From positions 124,001 through 188,000 of the forward strand of contig NZ_JBFQGA010000010.1 in the NCBI RefSeq assembly GCF_040932435.1: 64,000 nt of DNA, in the 5' to 3' direction. Origin of the DNA: Kluyvera sp040932435 (GTDB lineage Bacteria > Pseudomonadota > Gammaproteobacteria > Enterobacterales > Enterobacteriaceae). Below are positions 41,843 through 49,896 of the stretch, piece by piece (position 1 is the first letter of the stretch; each line of letters opens with the position of its first letter). The notes beneath the pieces are model-generated. The model saw nothing but the letters and a program-made list of their open reading frames with translations, did no database searches and was not told the DNA's origin. Position numbers and translations under genes: made by a program.

Positions 41843-42862
41843 TCAGAAGTCTGCTTTCAGCACCACGCGGTAACGTGCTTTGCCGTCACGTACGTGTTGG
41901 ATAGCATCGTTGATTTTTGACATCGGGAACAGCTCGGTAATGGGTGCAACCTTGCTGCGTCCAGCAAACTTCATCAGTTTGCGCAGTTCGAACGGATTAC
42001 CCGTTGCCGAACCAGAGATGCTGCGGTCACCGCCAATCAGCGTAAAGGCCGGCACCGGCAGCGGCGTTAGCACGGCGCCAACGGTATGGAAGTTGCCACC
42101 CGATGCCAGCGCTTCAAAGTAAGGCTGCCAGTTAAGGTCGACGTTGACGGTGTTGATGATAAGGTCAAACTGACCCGCCAACTCTTTCAGGGCTTCTGGT
42201 GAACGGCTGTTCACCACATGGTCTGCGCCCATCGCCCGTACTTCCTGCTCTTTCGAGGGGTTCGAGCTAAATGCGGTGACTTCGGCGCCCATAGCGCGCA
42301 GCAGCTTAATTGCGATATGCCCAAGCCCACCAATCCCGATAACGCCTACGCGGCTGGTGGCGGTAACATGATGCATCAGCAGCGGTTTAAATACGGTAAT
42401 CCCGCCGCACAGCATTGGGCCAGCGGTTTCAATATCGATGTTGTCCGGCAGCGGAATTACCCATTGCCAGTCGGCGCGAAGTTTATCGGCAAAGCCGCCG
42501 TGGTTAAGGATGGTCGGTACCGAACCTTCGGTACAGTTAATCTGGTTGCCGTCGATACAGGCATCGCAGTGGCCACAGCTTCGCGCTGTCCAGCCAATCC
42601 CCACGCGCTGACCGATCTTCAGTCCTTTACTCTGCGCGGCGCTGCCTAGCGCAACCACGTGCCCAATCACCTCATGACCGGCAACCAGTGGATACTGCGA
42701 GAATCCCCATTCATTGTCGATCATCGACAGATCCGAGTGGCAGATCCCACAGTAGTCAACCTTCACCTCAACATCTTCCGGCAGTAATTCACCGGCATCG
42801 TATTCCCAAACTTCCAGTTCTTCCCCGGCATTTTTTGCCGCGTAGCTTTTTATTATGGACAT
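41843..42862 (-). CDS. ahr: Zinc-type aldehyde/alcohol dehydrogenase Ahr (YjgB)
   Basis: A 339-residue medium-chain alcohol dehydrogenase matching E. coli YjgB/Ahr, an NADPH-dependent aldehyde reductase. The catalytic zinc ligands are in CGICHSDL and GHEVIGHV, the structural zinc cysteines in CGHCDACIDGNQINC, and the dinucleotide fold in IGIGGLGHIAIKL near residue 175. It lies directly upstream of leuX and points away from it, as in E. coli. Confidence 0.94.
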   Translation of the reverse strand: MSIIKSYAAKNAGEELEVWEYDAGELLPEDVEVKVDYCGICHSDLSMIDNEWGFSQYPLVAGHEVIGHVVALGSAAQSKGLKIGQRVGIGWTARSCGHCDACIDGNQINCTEGSVPTILNHGGFADKLRADWQWVIPLPDNIDIETAGPMLCGGITVFKPLLMHHVTATSRVGVIGIGGLGHIAIKLLRAMGAEVTAFSSNPSKEQEVRAMGADHVVNSRSPEALKELAGQFDLIINTVNVDLNWQPYFEALASGGNFHTVGAVLTPLPVPAFTLIGGDRSISGSATGNPFELRKLMKFAGRSKVAPITELFPMSKINDAIQHVRDGKARYRVVLKADF

Positions 42863-43018
42863 CGTGTATCTCTTTCGTGTGGTGTTGAACAGAGAGTGTA
42901 GAGCATGTGGGGGCAGGGTGCTTGGCGGAAGAGGGGATTATGCAGAGGGGATAAATGTGATGGAGATGGAAGAGTGCTGTTTTTTTCGGCACTTAGCGCG
43001 CCGAGTGCAAGCTGGTGC

Positions 43019-43046
43019 TTGCAAGGTGGCGCGTGGTAGGTATAAT
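43019..43046 (+). promoter_or_regulatory. leuX promoter
   Basis: TTGCAA (43019-43024), 16 bp, then TATAAT (43041-43046), 29 bp before the mature tRNA. An inverted repeat TGCAAGC-TGGT-GCTTGCA (43006-43023) overlaps the -35 box. Confidence 0.85.
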
Positions 43047-43074
43047 CCACAACGTTTTCCGCATACCTTTCCGT

Positions 43075-43159
43075 GCCGGAGTGGCGAAATCGGTAGACGC
43101 AGTTGATTCAAAATCAACCGTAGAAATACGTGCCGGTTCGAGTCCGGCCTTCGGCACCA
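43075..43159 (+). tRNA. leuX: tRNA-Leu (anticodon CAA)
   Basis: An 85-nt class II tRNA starting GCCGGAGTGG and ending CGGCACCA with encoded CCA. The anticodon arm GTTGA-TTCAAAA-TCAAC gives anticodon CAA, and GGTTCGAGTCC is the T-arm. leuX is a classic integration site of pathogenicity and defence islands. An integrase follows at once, so the 3' end of this gene is the probable attL of the island; no second copy of the tRNA 3' end is seen in the window. Confidence 0.97.
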
Positions 43160-43172
43160 AAAGTATGTAAAT

Positions 43173-43197
43173 AGACCTCAACTGAGGTCTTTTTTTA
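43173..43197 (+). terminator. Terminator after leuX
   Basis: AGACCTCA-AC-TGAGGTCT followed by seven T. Confidence 0.93.
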
Positions 43198-43358
43198 TGC
43201 CTGAAATCCGCGCCATATAAGGCTTTCCGCGATTTTCCCTTCAGATGAAGTCAACCTGGGTCAACCCACATCAAGTCGCTTGTGAGTATATAACTGAGTA
43301 TATATGCTGATTCGATAATGTTTGTATACTCACGGCGGTACATGGAAGGAGAACCATC

Positions 43359-44627
43359 ATGGCTCTGACTGATACTAAAGTCCGTTCGGCAAAACCTGAA
43401 GATAATGCAAACCCACTATCTGATGGTGATGGCCTGTTTTTACTGGTGCATGCGAATGGCTCCAAATATTGGCGATTTCGTTTTCGCTTTGGTGGCAAAC
43501 AGCATGTGATGGCGTTTGGCGTTTATCCCGAAGTTTCACTTGCGGATGCCAGGAAGAAAAGGGAGGAGGCCAGGAAGCTGGTAGCTGCTGGTATCGATCC
43601 ACGCGAACATAAACGTGCAGTGAAAGAAGAACAGGCGAAAGAGATTATTACTTTCGAGAAGGTTGCCCGAGATTGGCTCGCGACCAACCAGAAATGGTCG
43701 GAAGACCACGCTGAGCGTGTGAAAAAGAGTCTGGAGGATAATGTTTTTCCGGCGATTGGGACGCGCAATATTGCTGAATTGAGCACCCGCGATTTGTTAC
43801 TTCCCATTAAGGCCGTAGAGACGTCTGGACGTCTTGAAGTGGCTTCCCGTCTCCAACAACGTACTACGGCCATCATGCGTTATGCAGTACAAAGCGGTTT
43901 AATTGATTACAATCCGGCTCAGGAGATGGCAGGAGCGGTTGCTTCTGGCAATCGAAAGCATCGTCCTGCGCTGGCCTTAAAGCGTATTCCAGAACTGCTT
44001 CAGAAAATAGATGGCTATACCGGAAGACCATTAACCCGTTGGGCAACCGAACTCACCCTGCTTATCTTTATTCGTTCCAGTGAACTGCGTTTTGCACGCT
44101 GGTCGGAGATAGATTTTGAAACCTCGATGTGGACGATCCCTCCTGAGAGAGAACCCATACCTGGCGTTAAGCATTCTCATCGCGGCTCAAAGATGCATAC
44201 ACCGCATCTGGTGCCTTTGTCTAAGCAGGCGCAGGAGATCCTGAAACAGATAAAGCAGTTCTGTGGCAAGCATGAACTGATTTTCATTGGCGATCACGAT
44301 CCACGTAAACCCATGAGTGAAAACACGGTGAACAGTGCATTGCGGGTGATGGGCTATGACACCAAGGTTGAGGTTTGTGGTCACGGCTTCCGCACGATGG
44401 CCTGTAGCTCATTGATTGAGTCAGGGCTATGGTCGAAGGATGCGGTAGAACGGCAGATGAGCCATATGGAACGTAACTCAGTGCGGGCAGCGTATATCCA
44501 TAAGGCGGAGTTTATCGACGAACGCAAACTGATGCTGCAATGGTGGGCGGATTTCCTAGATGCGAACCGGGAGAAAGGGATTACGCCGTTTGACTATGCG
44601 AAGATCAACCAAGGGAATGGTGAGTGA
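43359..44627 (+). CDS. P4-type tyrosine recombinase (island integrase)
   Basis: A 422-residue phage-type integrase. An N-terminal DUF4102 arm-binding domain (ALTDTKVRSAKPEDNANPLSDGDGL) is followed by a SAM-like core-binding domain (about 100-190) and the catalytic domain. Catalytic residues are visible: Arg in IRSSELRFARW, H342-x2-R345 in GHGFRTM, H369 in QMSHMER and the nucleophile Y379 in AAYIHK. It catalyses integration and excision at the leuX 3' end, 200 bp upstream. It converges on brxL and appears intact, so the island may still be mobile. Confidence 0.93.
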   Translation: MALTDTKVRSAKPEDNANPLSDGDGLFLLVHANGSKYWRFRFRFGGKQHVMAFGVYPEVSLADARKKREEARKLVAAGIDPREHKRAVKEEQAKEIITFEKVARDWLATNQKWSEDHAERVKKSLEDNVFPAIGTRNIAELSTRDLLLPIKAVETSGRLEVASRLQQRTTAIMRYAVQSGLIDYNPAQEMAGAVASGNRKHRPALALKRIPELLQKIDGYTGRPLTRWATELTLLIFIRSSELRFARWSEIDFETSMWTIPPEREPIPGVKHSHRGSKMHTPHLVPLSKQAQEILKQIKQFCGKHELIFIGDHDPRKPMSENTVNSALRVMGYDTKVEVCGHGFRTMACSSLIESGLWSKDAVERQMSHMERNSVRAAYIHKAEFIDERKLMLQWWADFLDANREKGITPFDYAKINQGNGE

Positions 44628-44660
44628 AATATTTGTCAGGGCGTATTTAAATTAAAATTG

Positions 44661-44690
44661 ACTGACCAGCCCCTAGTGGAGCTGGTCAGT
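44661..44690. terminator. Bidirectional terminator between integrase and brxL
   Basis: ACTGACCAGC / GCTGGTCAGT, a 10-bp perfect stem. On the minus strand it is followed by CAATTTTAATTTAAA, which suits the end of the brxL transcript. Confidence 0.75.
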
Positions 44691-44757
44691 GGTTTATTCC
44701 GGGAACATTATTTGAATAACATCCACTCATAATAGATTTGGATGTGGTGCATTTATA

Positions 44758-46989
44758 TCAATGAACGCCCAATGCTTTATACACAGCATCCACCGGATCT
44801 GCATAGAAACTGATTTGGAATTTGGAGAAAATTTCAGCAGGCACAGTTGGGATATCAGAAGCTGATGCCATCGGCAGCAGCACACGTTTGCCCCCACTAT
44901 CCATTGCCAGTTGCAAACTACCAGCCAGATCTTCGACCGGATTCACCACACCACCAAGTGTCATATCTCCGAGCACGACCATCTGTTCTTGCACTGGCTT
45001 GCCCATCAAAATGGAACAGAAGGCTACCAAGGCGGCAAGGCTGGTTTTGGTACTAGGGCCTGAGTTATGTAACTCAACGGCATGTAGATGGTATTCATGC
45101 TCGGAAAATTTGGCGGTAGCACTGATGCGATTTAGGTTGCCTTTGAAATAATCAAAACCTATACGGATTGCTTCTTTTGCTGGTGTATTGGAGCCTAGGC
45201 CAGATGTCGTGTGTTTACCATTACCGGGGGTCATCTGAGTCTCGAAGCGATACAGGCCCAGTTGGCCTGTGACACCCTTGGTAACCATGTGCACAACTCC
45301 CGGTTTACTCAGACCTTCGGGGATCAACTGGCTCCCGCCTTGCTCAGGTACATTGACGAAAAACTCTTCCAGAGTTTCGTTGTCGAGATAGCTGAAATGA
45401 ACATCGAAAAACTCCATGCCGCCTAGTTTTTTCAACTGCTCTTTGATTCTACGACGTAACTCTAATGCGTAGGTGAGACAAGGACGTACCTCCTCTTTAC
45501 CAAACACACCATGAGGATACAGTAATTTGAGCAAACCTGAGACCGTGCGGCGTACTGCGATTACATCGCGTTGGTTGAGGTTGTTCCCGAGTTTAAAGAA
45601 GCGGTCGATAGCATCAGAGAAACTACGCTTGCGCATTTCTCGCATATATTCGGCCAGATAGTCGGTGATCAGACCGTAGTTATTGGTAAAAAATTCAGGC
45701 CGCATCTTAGGGATATCCCAGCCTGGGATATAGGCATGGAAACGGTCAAAGAAGGCTGTATCGATCATCGCTTCCGGGAAAGGTGCCAGCAGGTGACTGG
45801 TTTTGACTAACGTTTCTACGCTTTGGTTTATGTTGCCGACAAATACCATGGATGCTTTGGCTTCGATAGAATCACGGCCACGGGAAAAAGAGCCCGATGC
45901 CATGTAATCCTTCATGATCTGGACACCATCTTTATCCTTGAAGGTAATACCAGCCACTTCGTCAAAAGCTACTACATCCCACATGCCTACCAGCCCAACC
46001 TGCCGGGAACTCATGTTGTAAAACAGATTGGCGACCGTCGTCTGGCCACCTGAGACTAGTAATGAATTAGGCGAGCACTCTTTATAGACGTGGCTTTTAC
46101 CGGTACCACGTGGGCCGAGTTCGCAGACGTTATAGTTGTTCTCAACAAAGGGGATCATCCGCGTTAACAGATGCCATTTCACCCGTTGCTTCAGATTGGT
46201 TGGCTCCATGCCAATAGAGCGGATCAGGGTATCCAGCCATTGGTCTGTTGAGAAATTAGCCCGGGCGGCAAAAAGTTCTTCCATATCCATGGAGGGCATC
46301 TGGATCGGCTTAAGGTTGAAAATTGAGAAGGGCGAAATTCTTTGCCCTTCTTCATAAAAATAGTTAAGAGTAACGATACACCAGATCCCCCCGGTGAGCA
46401 GCTTCTCGTTAGCTTTAACAATGTTGGCGGGGATCACGGCATCTTTGATACCGAGGTTCGAAAGCTGAGCCTCGTAGACATCTTTCTTCTGGTTGAGCTT
46501 TACTCCGATCTTATCGATCACTTTAAAGCTACCACGCTCACGAATCAGAGATTTTACTTTCTCAGCCTCATCCGGGCGAACATAGTTCTCAGCGAGGATT
46601 TTTTTGACGTTTTCAAGACCTTCGCGTACCACTTCATCATCGTCTGAAGCACAGTACATACCGAGCAGATATTCCAGTACATAGACAGGGACATTAGCCC
46701 CTTCTTTTAGCTGTTTGGTCAAATCCTTACGGACAACTTTACCCTTAAAGTAACGATTTAGACGGGCATCAAGATCCATGCTGGCATGCTGAGATAACTC
46801 ATCGTCAATGCTGAGCATAGAAGCCTCATCAACAGTAGTTCCGCTCGGCTGGGCAAGCTTCTCCGTGTAAACGTCCATCTGCTGGATCACTACATTGTTC
46901 GTGATATGTGTGACATTCACCGCTGGCTCTTGTGCGGTTTCCTTTCCTACAAACTCACCTTCAGTAGGATTTATCTCATCATGTGGCAT
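44758..46989 (-). CDS. brxL: BREX type 1 AAA+ Lon-like protein BrxL
   Basis: A 743-residue protein. AAA+ core: Walker A in ELGPRGTGKSH (292-300) and Walker B VVAFDE (339-344). The C-terminal domain is Lon-protease-like with SGPSTKT (Ser 646) but the expected Lys region reads GGVVNPVED (679-687). BrxL binds DNA as a helicase-like ring and is needed for phage restriction, not host methylation, in type 1 BREX. The family core starts near residue 70 (MDLDARLNRYFKGKVVRKDL); the preceding 69 residues (THITNNVVIQQMDVYTEKL) are an unusual N-terminal extension, though the start has GGGAG at suitable spacing. It is 86 bp downstream of pglZ, presumably in one unit. Confidence 0.93.
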   Translation of the reverse strand: MPHDEINPTEGEFVGKETAQEPAVNVTHITNNVVIQQMDVYTEKLAQPSGTTVDEASMLSIDDELSQHASMDLDARLNRYFKGKVVRKDLTKQLKEGANVPVYVLEYLLGMYCASDDDEVVREGLENVKKILAENYVRPDEAEKVKSLIRERGSFKVIDKIGVKLNQKKDVYEAQLSNLGIKDAVIPANIVKANEKLLTGGIWCIVTLNYFYEEGQRISPFSIFNLKPIQMPSMDMEELFAARANFSTDQWLDTLIRSIGMEPTNLKQRVKWHLLTRMIPFVENNYNVCELGPRGTGKSHVYKECSPNSLLVSGGQTTVANLFYNMSSRQVGLVGMWDVVAFDEVAGITFKDKDGVQIMKDYMASGSFSRGRDSIEAKASMVFVGNINQSVETLVKTSHLLAPFPEAMIDTAFFDRFHAYIPGWDIPKMRPEFFTNNYGLITDYLAEYMREMRKRSFSDAIDRFFKLGNNLNQRDVIAVRRTVSGLLKLLYPHGVFGKEEVRPCLTYALELRRRIKEQLKKLGGMEFFDVHFSYLDNETLEEFFVNVPEQGGSQLIPEGLSKPGVVHMVTKGVTGQLGLYRFETQMTPGNGKHTTSGLGSNTPAKEAIRIGFDYFKGNLNRISATAKFSEHEYHLHAVELHNSGPSTKTSLAALVAFCSILMGKPVQEQMVVLGDMTLGGVVNPVEDLAGSLQLAMDSGGKRVLLPMASASDIPTVPAEIFSKFQISFYADPVDAVYKALGVH

Positions 46990-47075
46990 CTGGTATTGCT
47001 CCCGGGTACTGATTAGCTGGCACCCAACATTAGAATTTACTTATCACATCCACAGGATCGCTATTTTGCGAGCCA

Positions 47076-49679
47076 TTAAAAACCGAATTCATCCTGGATT
47101 GCCAAATCAATAGTGACTGGATAGCGTGCCATTTCAATACCATCCTCATCATCAACGAGCAGCAATTGATACTGCGCCTTGCGGTCAAATTGAGCACCGG
47201 TCAGTTTTAAACGCACGTCTTGCTGGCGCTGATCCAGATTACTTGAGGTCGCTTCAAAGAGTAGCTTCTCAATAGCTGACACGGTTTGTTCTGAACTATC
47301 TAACACCGAGATACGAACCATTCTTGATTTATGACGTTCATCGACGGCATCGGTCTGCAGGAAGCGGATTTTATCGATAACATTTACCAGCTTAATGGGT
47401 TGGTATGCCGGAACTATGTCGACTTTGGTTTTTTCATGCAGAGTTTGTTTCTTGCCACGCAGCTCTTGTACTTCAAGTATTGGAACACAGACCTCTTGCA
47501 ACATTGCACCACCATGGACGAAGCGGGCTCCACCAACAAAATGGAAACGGCTCACTCCTTTCGGAAGCCAGAATTCCACATCAGAGTTACCATCAACAAT
47601 ATTACGCAATTGCCCATGCCAGACATCTTCGTTTGTTGGTAAATTGCGACCAAGGAGATAGCGTTTTGAAGCTTCCAGAGTTCCAGATGGTTCGTATTTC
47701 AGAGACGATTTTACCCCGTTTTCAACTGAGGCCTGTTGGAATAAGAATCCATGATCGGCTGTGATAACTACGCGAGTAACGCCAAACCCATTGATAATTT
47801 TGTTGATGAGTCCATTCAGTTCGTCTATAGCCTGGCGGGCATGAATGAATGTCTTGAGCTCACTTTTCTGAGATTCACTCTGAGCATCGATGACATCGTG
47901 ATAGACGTAGATTACCTTTGCGTCACCAACCGCCTCGTTAGCTTCTGCCCGGGTCCAGCTCAGCAGACTTTTGGCCGAAATCGCTATACCACCTACCTTA
48001 CTTAGAATAGTGCTGCGATTTTCTAAACCCGCGCTGTTCTGTCCATCTACTAATACTGTTGAGTTGGTAGCGGCATAGTCAAGTTGCTGATGAGGGAGTA
48101 AGGCGGCCATGCCAAGTTGCGTGTAGCTAGGTAGTACCCCGAGCTGGCTCTTGAGCTGTGCAGAGAAGCGCTTGGCTTCATTTATCTGTCCCTGGAGCTC
48201 ATGAGCAACTTCATAGCGCAAGGCATCACTGATAATAACAAACTGGCGCTTGACGCCGCTTTGGGTAAGGCGTTGTTTGATGACTGTATCATAGAAGCGA
48301 TGCTGAGAAGGGAGACCAAGTTGCCAGTTATCAAGCAACTGCTCTTTATCTAGCAACCCATCCCATGTCAGTCCCAGTTGGTATAGATACCAGTTCACAT
48401 ACAGATCTTCGATTTTACTGGCCAGTACTGCCAGCACTTCTACCGACTGCCCTTGCAGATGCAATAGTGCTTCATTAAATAGGCGATAGGCTGCATCAAA
48501 CTGGAACAATTCAGCTTCATAGGCAAGATACATTTCTTGCGCTGAAGTGTAATGAAAACCATCCGGTTTCGAACGGCGTAGTTCTAGCAACAATTCAGCT
48601 TGTTGCAGCGCCTGGTAAATATATGCATATTTAGGTATAGTTCTGGCCCAGAATCCATGTCGACGACGAGAGATTAGTTGGGCAAACTCTACTCGATTCA
48701 GTTTCAAGTCACCGTTGTTTAATCCAGATATCAGCTCACGGATCAAACCTTGTTCGACTGCTTCAAAGCCTTCGACTTCTCCCCAGAGCCAGATATCTTG
48801 CGCTGTCAGGCGTGAAGCAAGTTCGAGCTGATCCGCTACCTGTGCAGAGATGTCGGCAAAATTGCTGCTGTACTGGTTAGAATCACGCCAACCAGATAGT
48901 AGAGCCATAGCATTCGCACGTCCGGTGGGAGTGGCTAATAGTTGTGACTGTAGCCAGACAGGGCGCTCTTTAGCATCAAGCTGTTCGTAGCATTCACTCA
49001 CCAGTAACTTACGAATCAGTTCGCGTAGTGACGGTTCTGTCCCTTCAGCTATGTGGTATCCATATTCACGGTTCATTAAATGCCAAAATGCAGGCAGCAA
49101 TCCATGCTGTTCTAGCGGAAAAAGAGCGGTTTCAGCATTCTCAAGTAACCGATCGCCAATGCTTTTCATTATTTCGGCAATCTGAGCATGACAGGTCAGC
49201 ACGACACTTATCATTTTCATATCAAGTGATAGCGGATCTTCTATGCCGCCACGGCCGTCCAGGCGACGTTTAAAGGCTGCAGTACGCTCCTTGTTGGCGA
49301 AAAAGCTTTTACGTGACGCGATGTGGTCGCGCAGCGCCATATTGGCGAGACCGAGGTCATTAAGCAGAATTGAGGCTGCATCAGCATAAAACGTGGTGCT
49401 ATAACGACGTATATCGAGCAACCAGTCTTTAGCTGGTGATGGTTCTGAACTGGGCCAGTAGAGAAGGAACCCCTGCGTGGGTTCATCGATTTCAATGCGT
49501 TTGCGCGTCTGAAGCTGTGACTGCTCTGCCATATTGAGCACTATTACTGGCAACCCGTTCCACAGTATGGCGAGTTCTGTTAGCTGTGCAGTAAAGCTCT
49601 GTTCTGGGTCGTGCCAGAAAACAATCCTATCTGCGGTGAATTTGTTGTTAAGCCCGGTTTGAAGCTGAGTGATATCCAT
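47076..49679 (-). CDS. pglZ: BREX type 1 PglZ phosphatase-superfamily protein
   Basis: An 867-residue PglZ, the defining gene of BREX, needed for both host methylation and phage exclusion. The C-terminal half is an alkaline-phosphatase-superfamily domain: metal-binding Asp in QFVIISDALRYEV near residue 480 and VVITADHGFLFQQ near residue 640. The N-terminal part (FTADRIVFWHDPEQSF) is type-1 specific. The ATG at 49679 is preceded by a 217-bp gap with an extended -10 promoter and a terminator for the upstream unit, so pglZ-brxL is probably separately transcribed. Confidence 0.95.
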   Translation of the reverse strand: MDITQLQTGLNNKFTADRIVFWHDPEQSFTAQLTELAILWNGLPVIVLNMAEQSQLQTRKRIEIDEPTQGFLLYWPSSEPSPAKDWLLDIRRYSTTFYADAASILLNDLGLANMALRDHIASRKSFFANKERTAAFKRRLDGRGGIEDPLSLDMKMISVVLTCHAQIAEIMKSIGDRLLENAETALFPLEQHGLLPAFWHLMNREYGYHIAEGTEPSLRELIRKLLVSECYEQLDAKERPVWLQSQLLATPTGRANAMALLSGWRDSNQYSSNFADISAQVADQLELASRLTAQDIWLWGEVEGFEAVEQGLIRELISGLNNGDLKLNRVEFAQLISRRRHGFWARTIPKYAYIYQALQQAELLLELRRSKPDGFHYTSAQEMYLAYEAELFQFDAAYRLFNEALLHLQGQSVEVLAVLASKIEDLYVNWYLYQLGLTWDGLLDKEQLLDNWQLGLPSQHRFYDTVIKQRLTQSGVKRQFVIISDALRYEVAHELQGQINEAKRFSAQLKSQLGVLPSYTQLGMAALLPHQQLDYAATNSTVLVDGQNSAGLENRSTILSKVGGIAISAKSLLSWTRAEANEAVGDAKVIYVYHDVIDAQSESQKSELKTFIHARQAIDELNGLINKIINGFGVTRVVITADHGFLFQQASVENGVKSSLKYEPSGTLEASKRYLLGRNLPTNEDVWHGQLRNIVDGNSDVEFWLPKGVSRFHFVGGARFVHGGAMLQEVCVPILEVQELRGKKQTLHEKTKVDIVPAYQPIKLVNVIDKIRFLQTDAVDERHKSRMVRISVLDSSEQTVSAIEKLLFEATSSNLDQRQQDVRLKLTGAQFDRKAQYQLLLVDDEDGIEMARYPVTIDLAIQDEFGF

Positions 49680-49752
49680 CAGTACGTCTCGGAATAATTA
49701 AGCCATCAGCACCATGGCTGTGAATCGGCGGTAGTGTGTAATGTTGAAGATG

Positions 49753-49761
49753 ATTATACCA
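49753..49761 (-). promoter_or_regulatory. Extended -10 promoter of pglZ-brxL
   Basis: Minus strand TGGTATAAT (TGn plus perfect TATAAT), 74 bp before the pglZ start. The -35 box is weak, as is usual with an extended -10. Confidence 0.55.
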
Positions 49762-49856
49762 ACTCTGAACGTTGATGAGTGACCGAATCCCACATGCTAA
49801 AGATTCGATAGCTAATCTAACTGATTTGTACAAGGGGACAGTGAGAACAAAGTTAT

Positions 49857-49884
49857 AAAGCGGAGACACTAGTGTCTCCGCTTT
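49857..49884. terminator. Perfect 28-bp palindrome after pglX C-half
   Basis: Two 14-bp arms beginning AAAGCGGAGACACT with no loop spacer, 12 bp past the pglX C-half stop. The U-run on the minus strand is weak (CTTTATAACTTTG), but the stem is long; it probably ends or protects the upstream mRNA. Confidence 0.65.
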
Positions 49885-49896
49885 ATCTTTTTGAAC

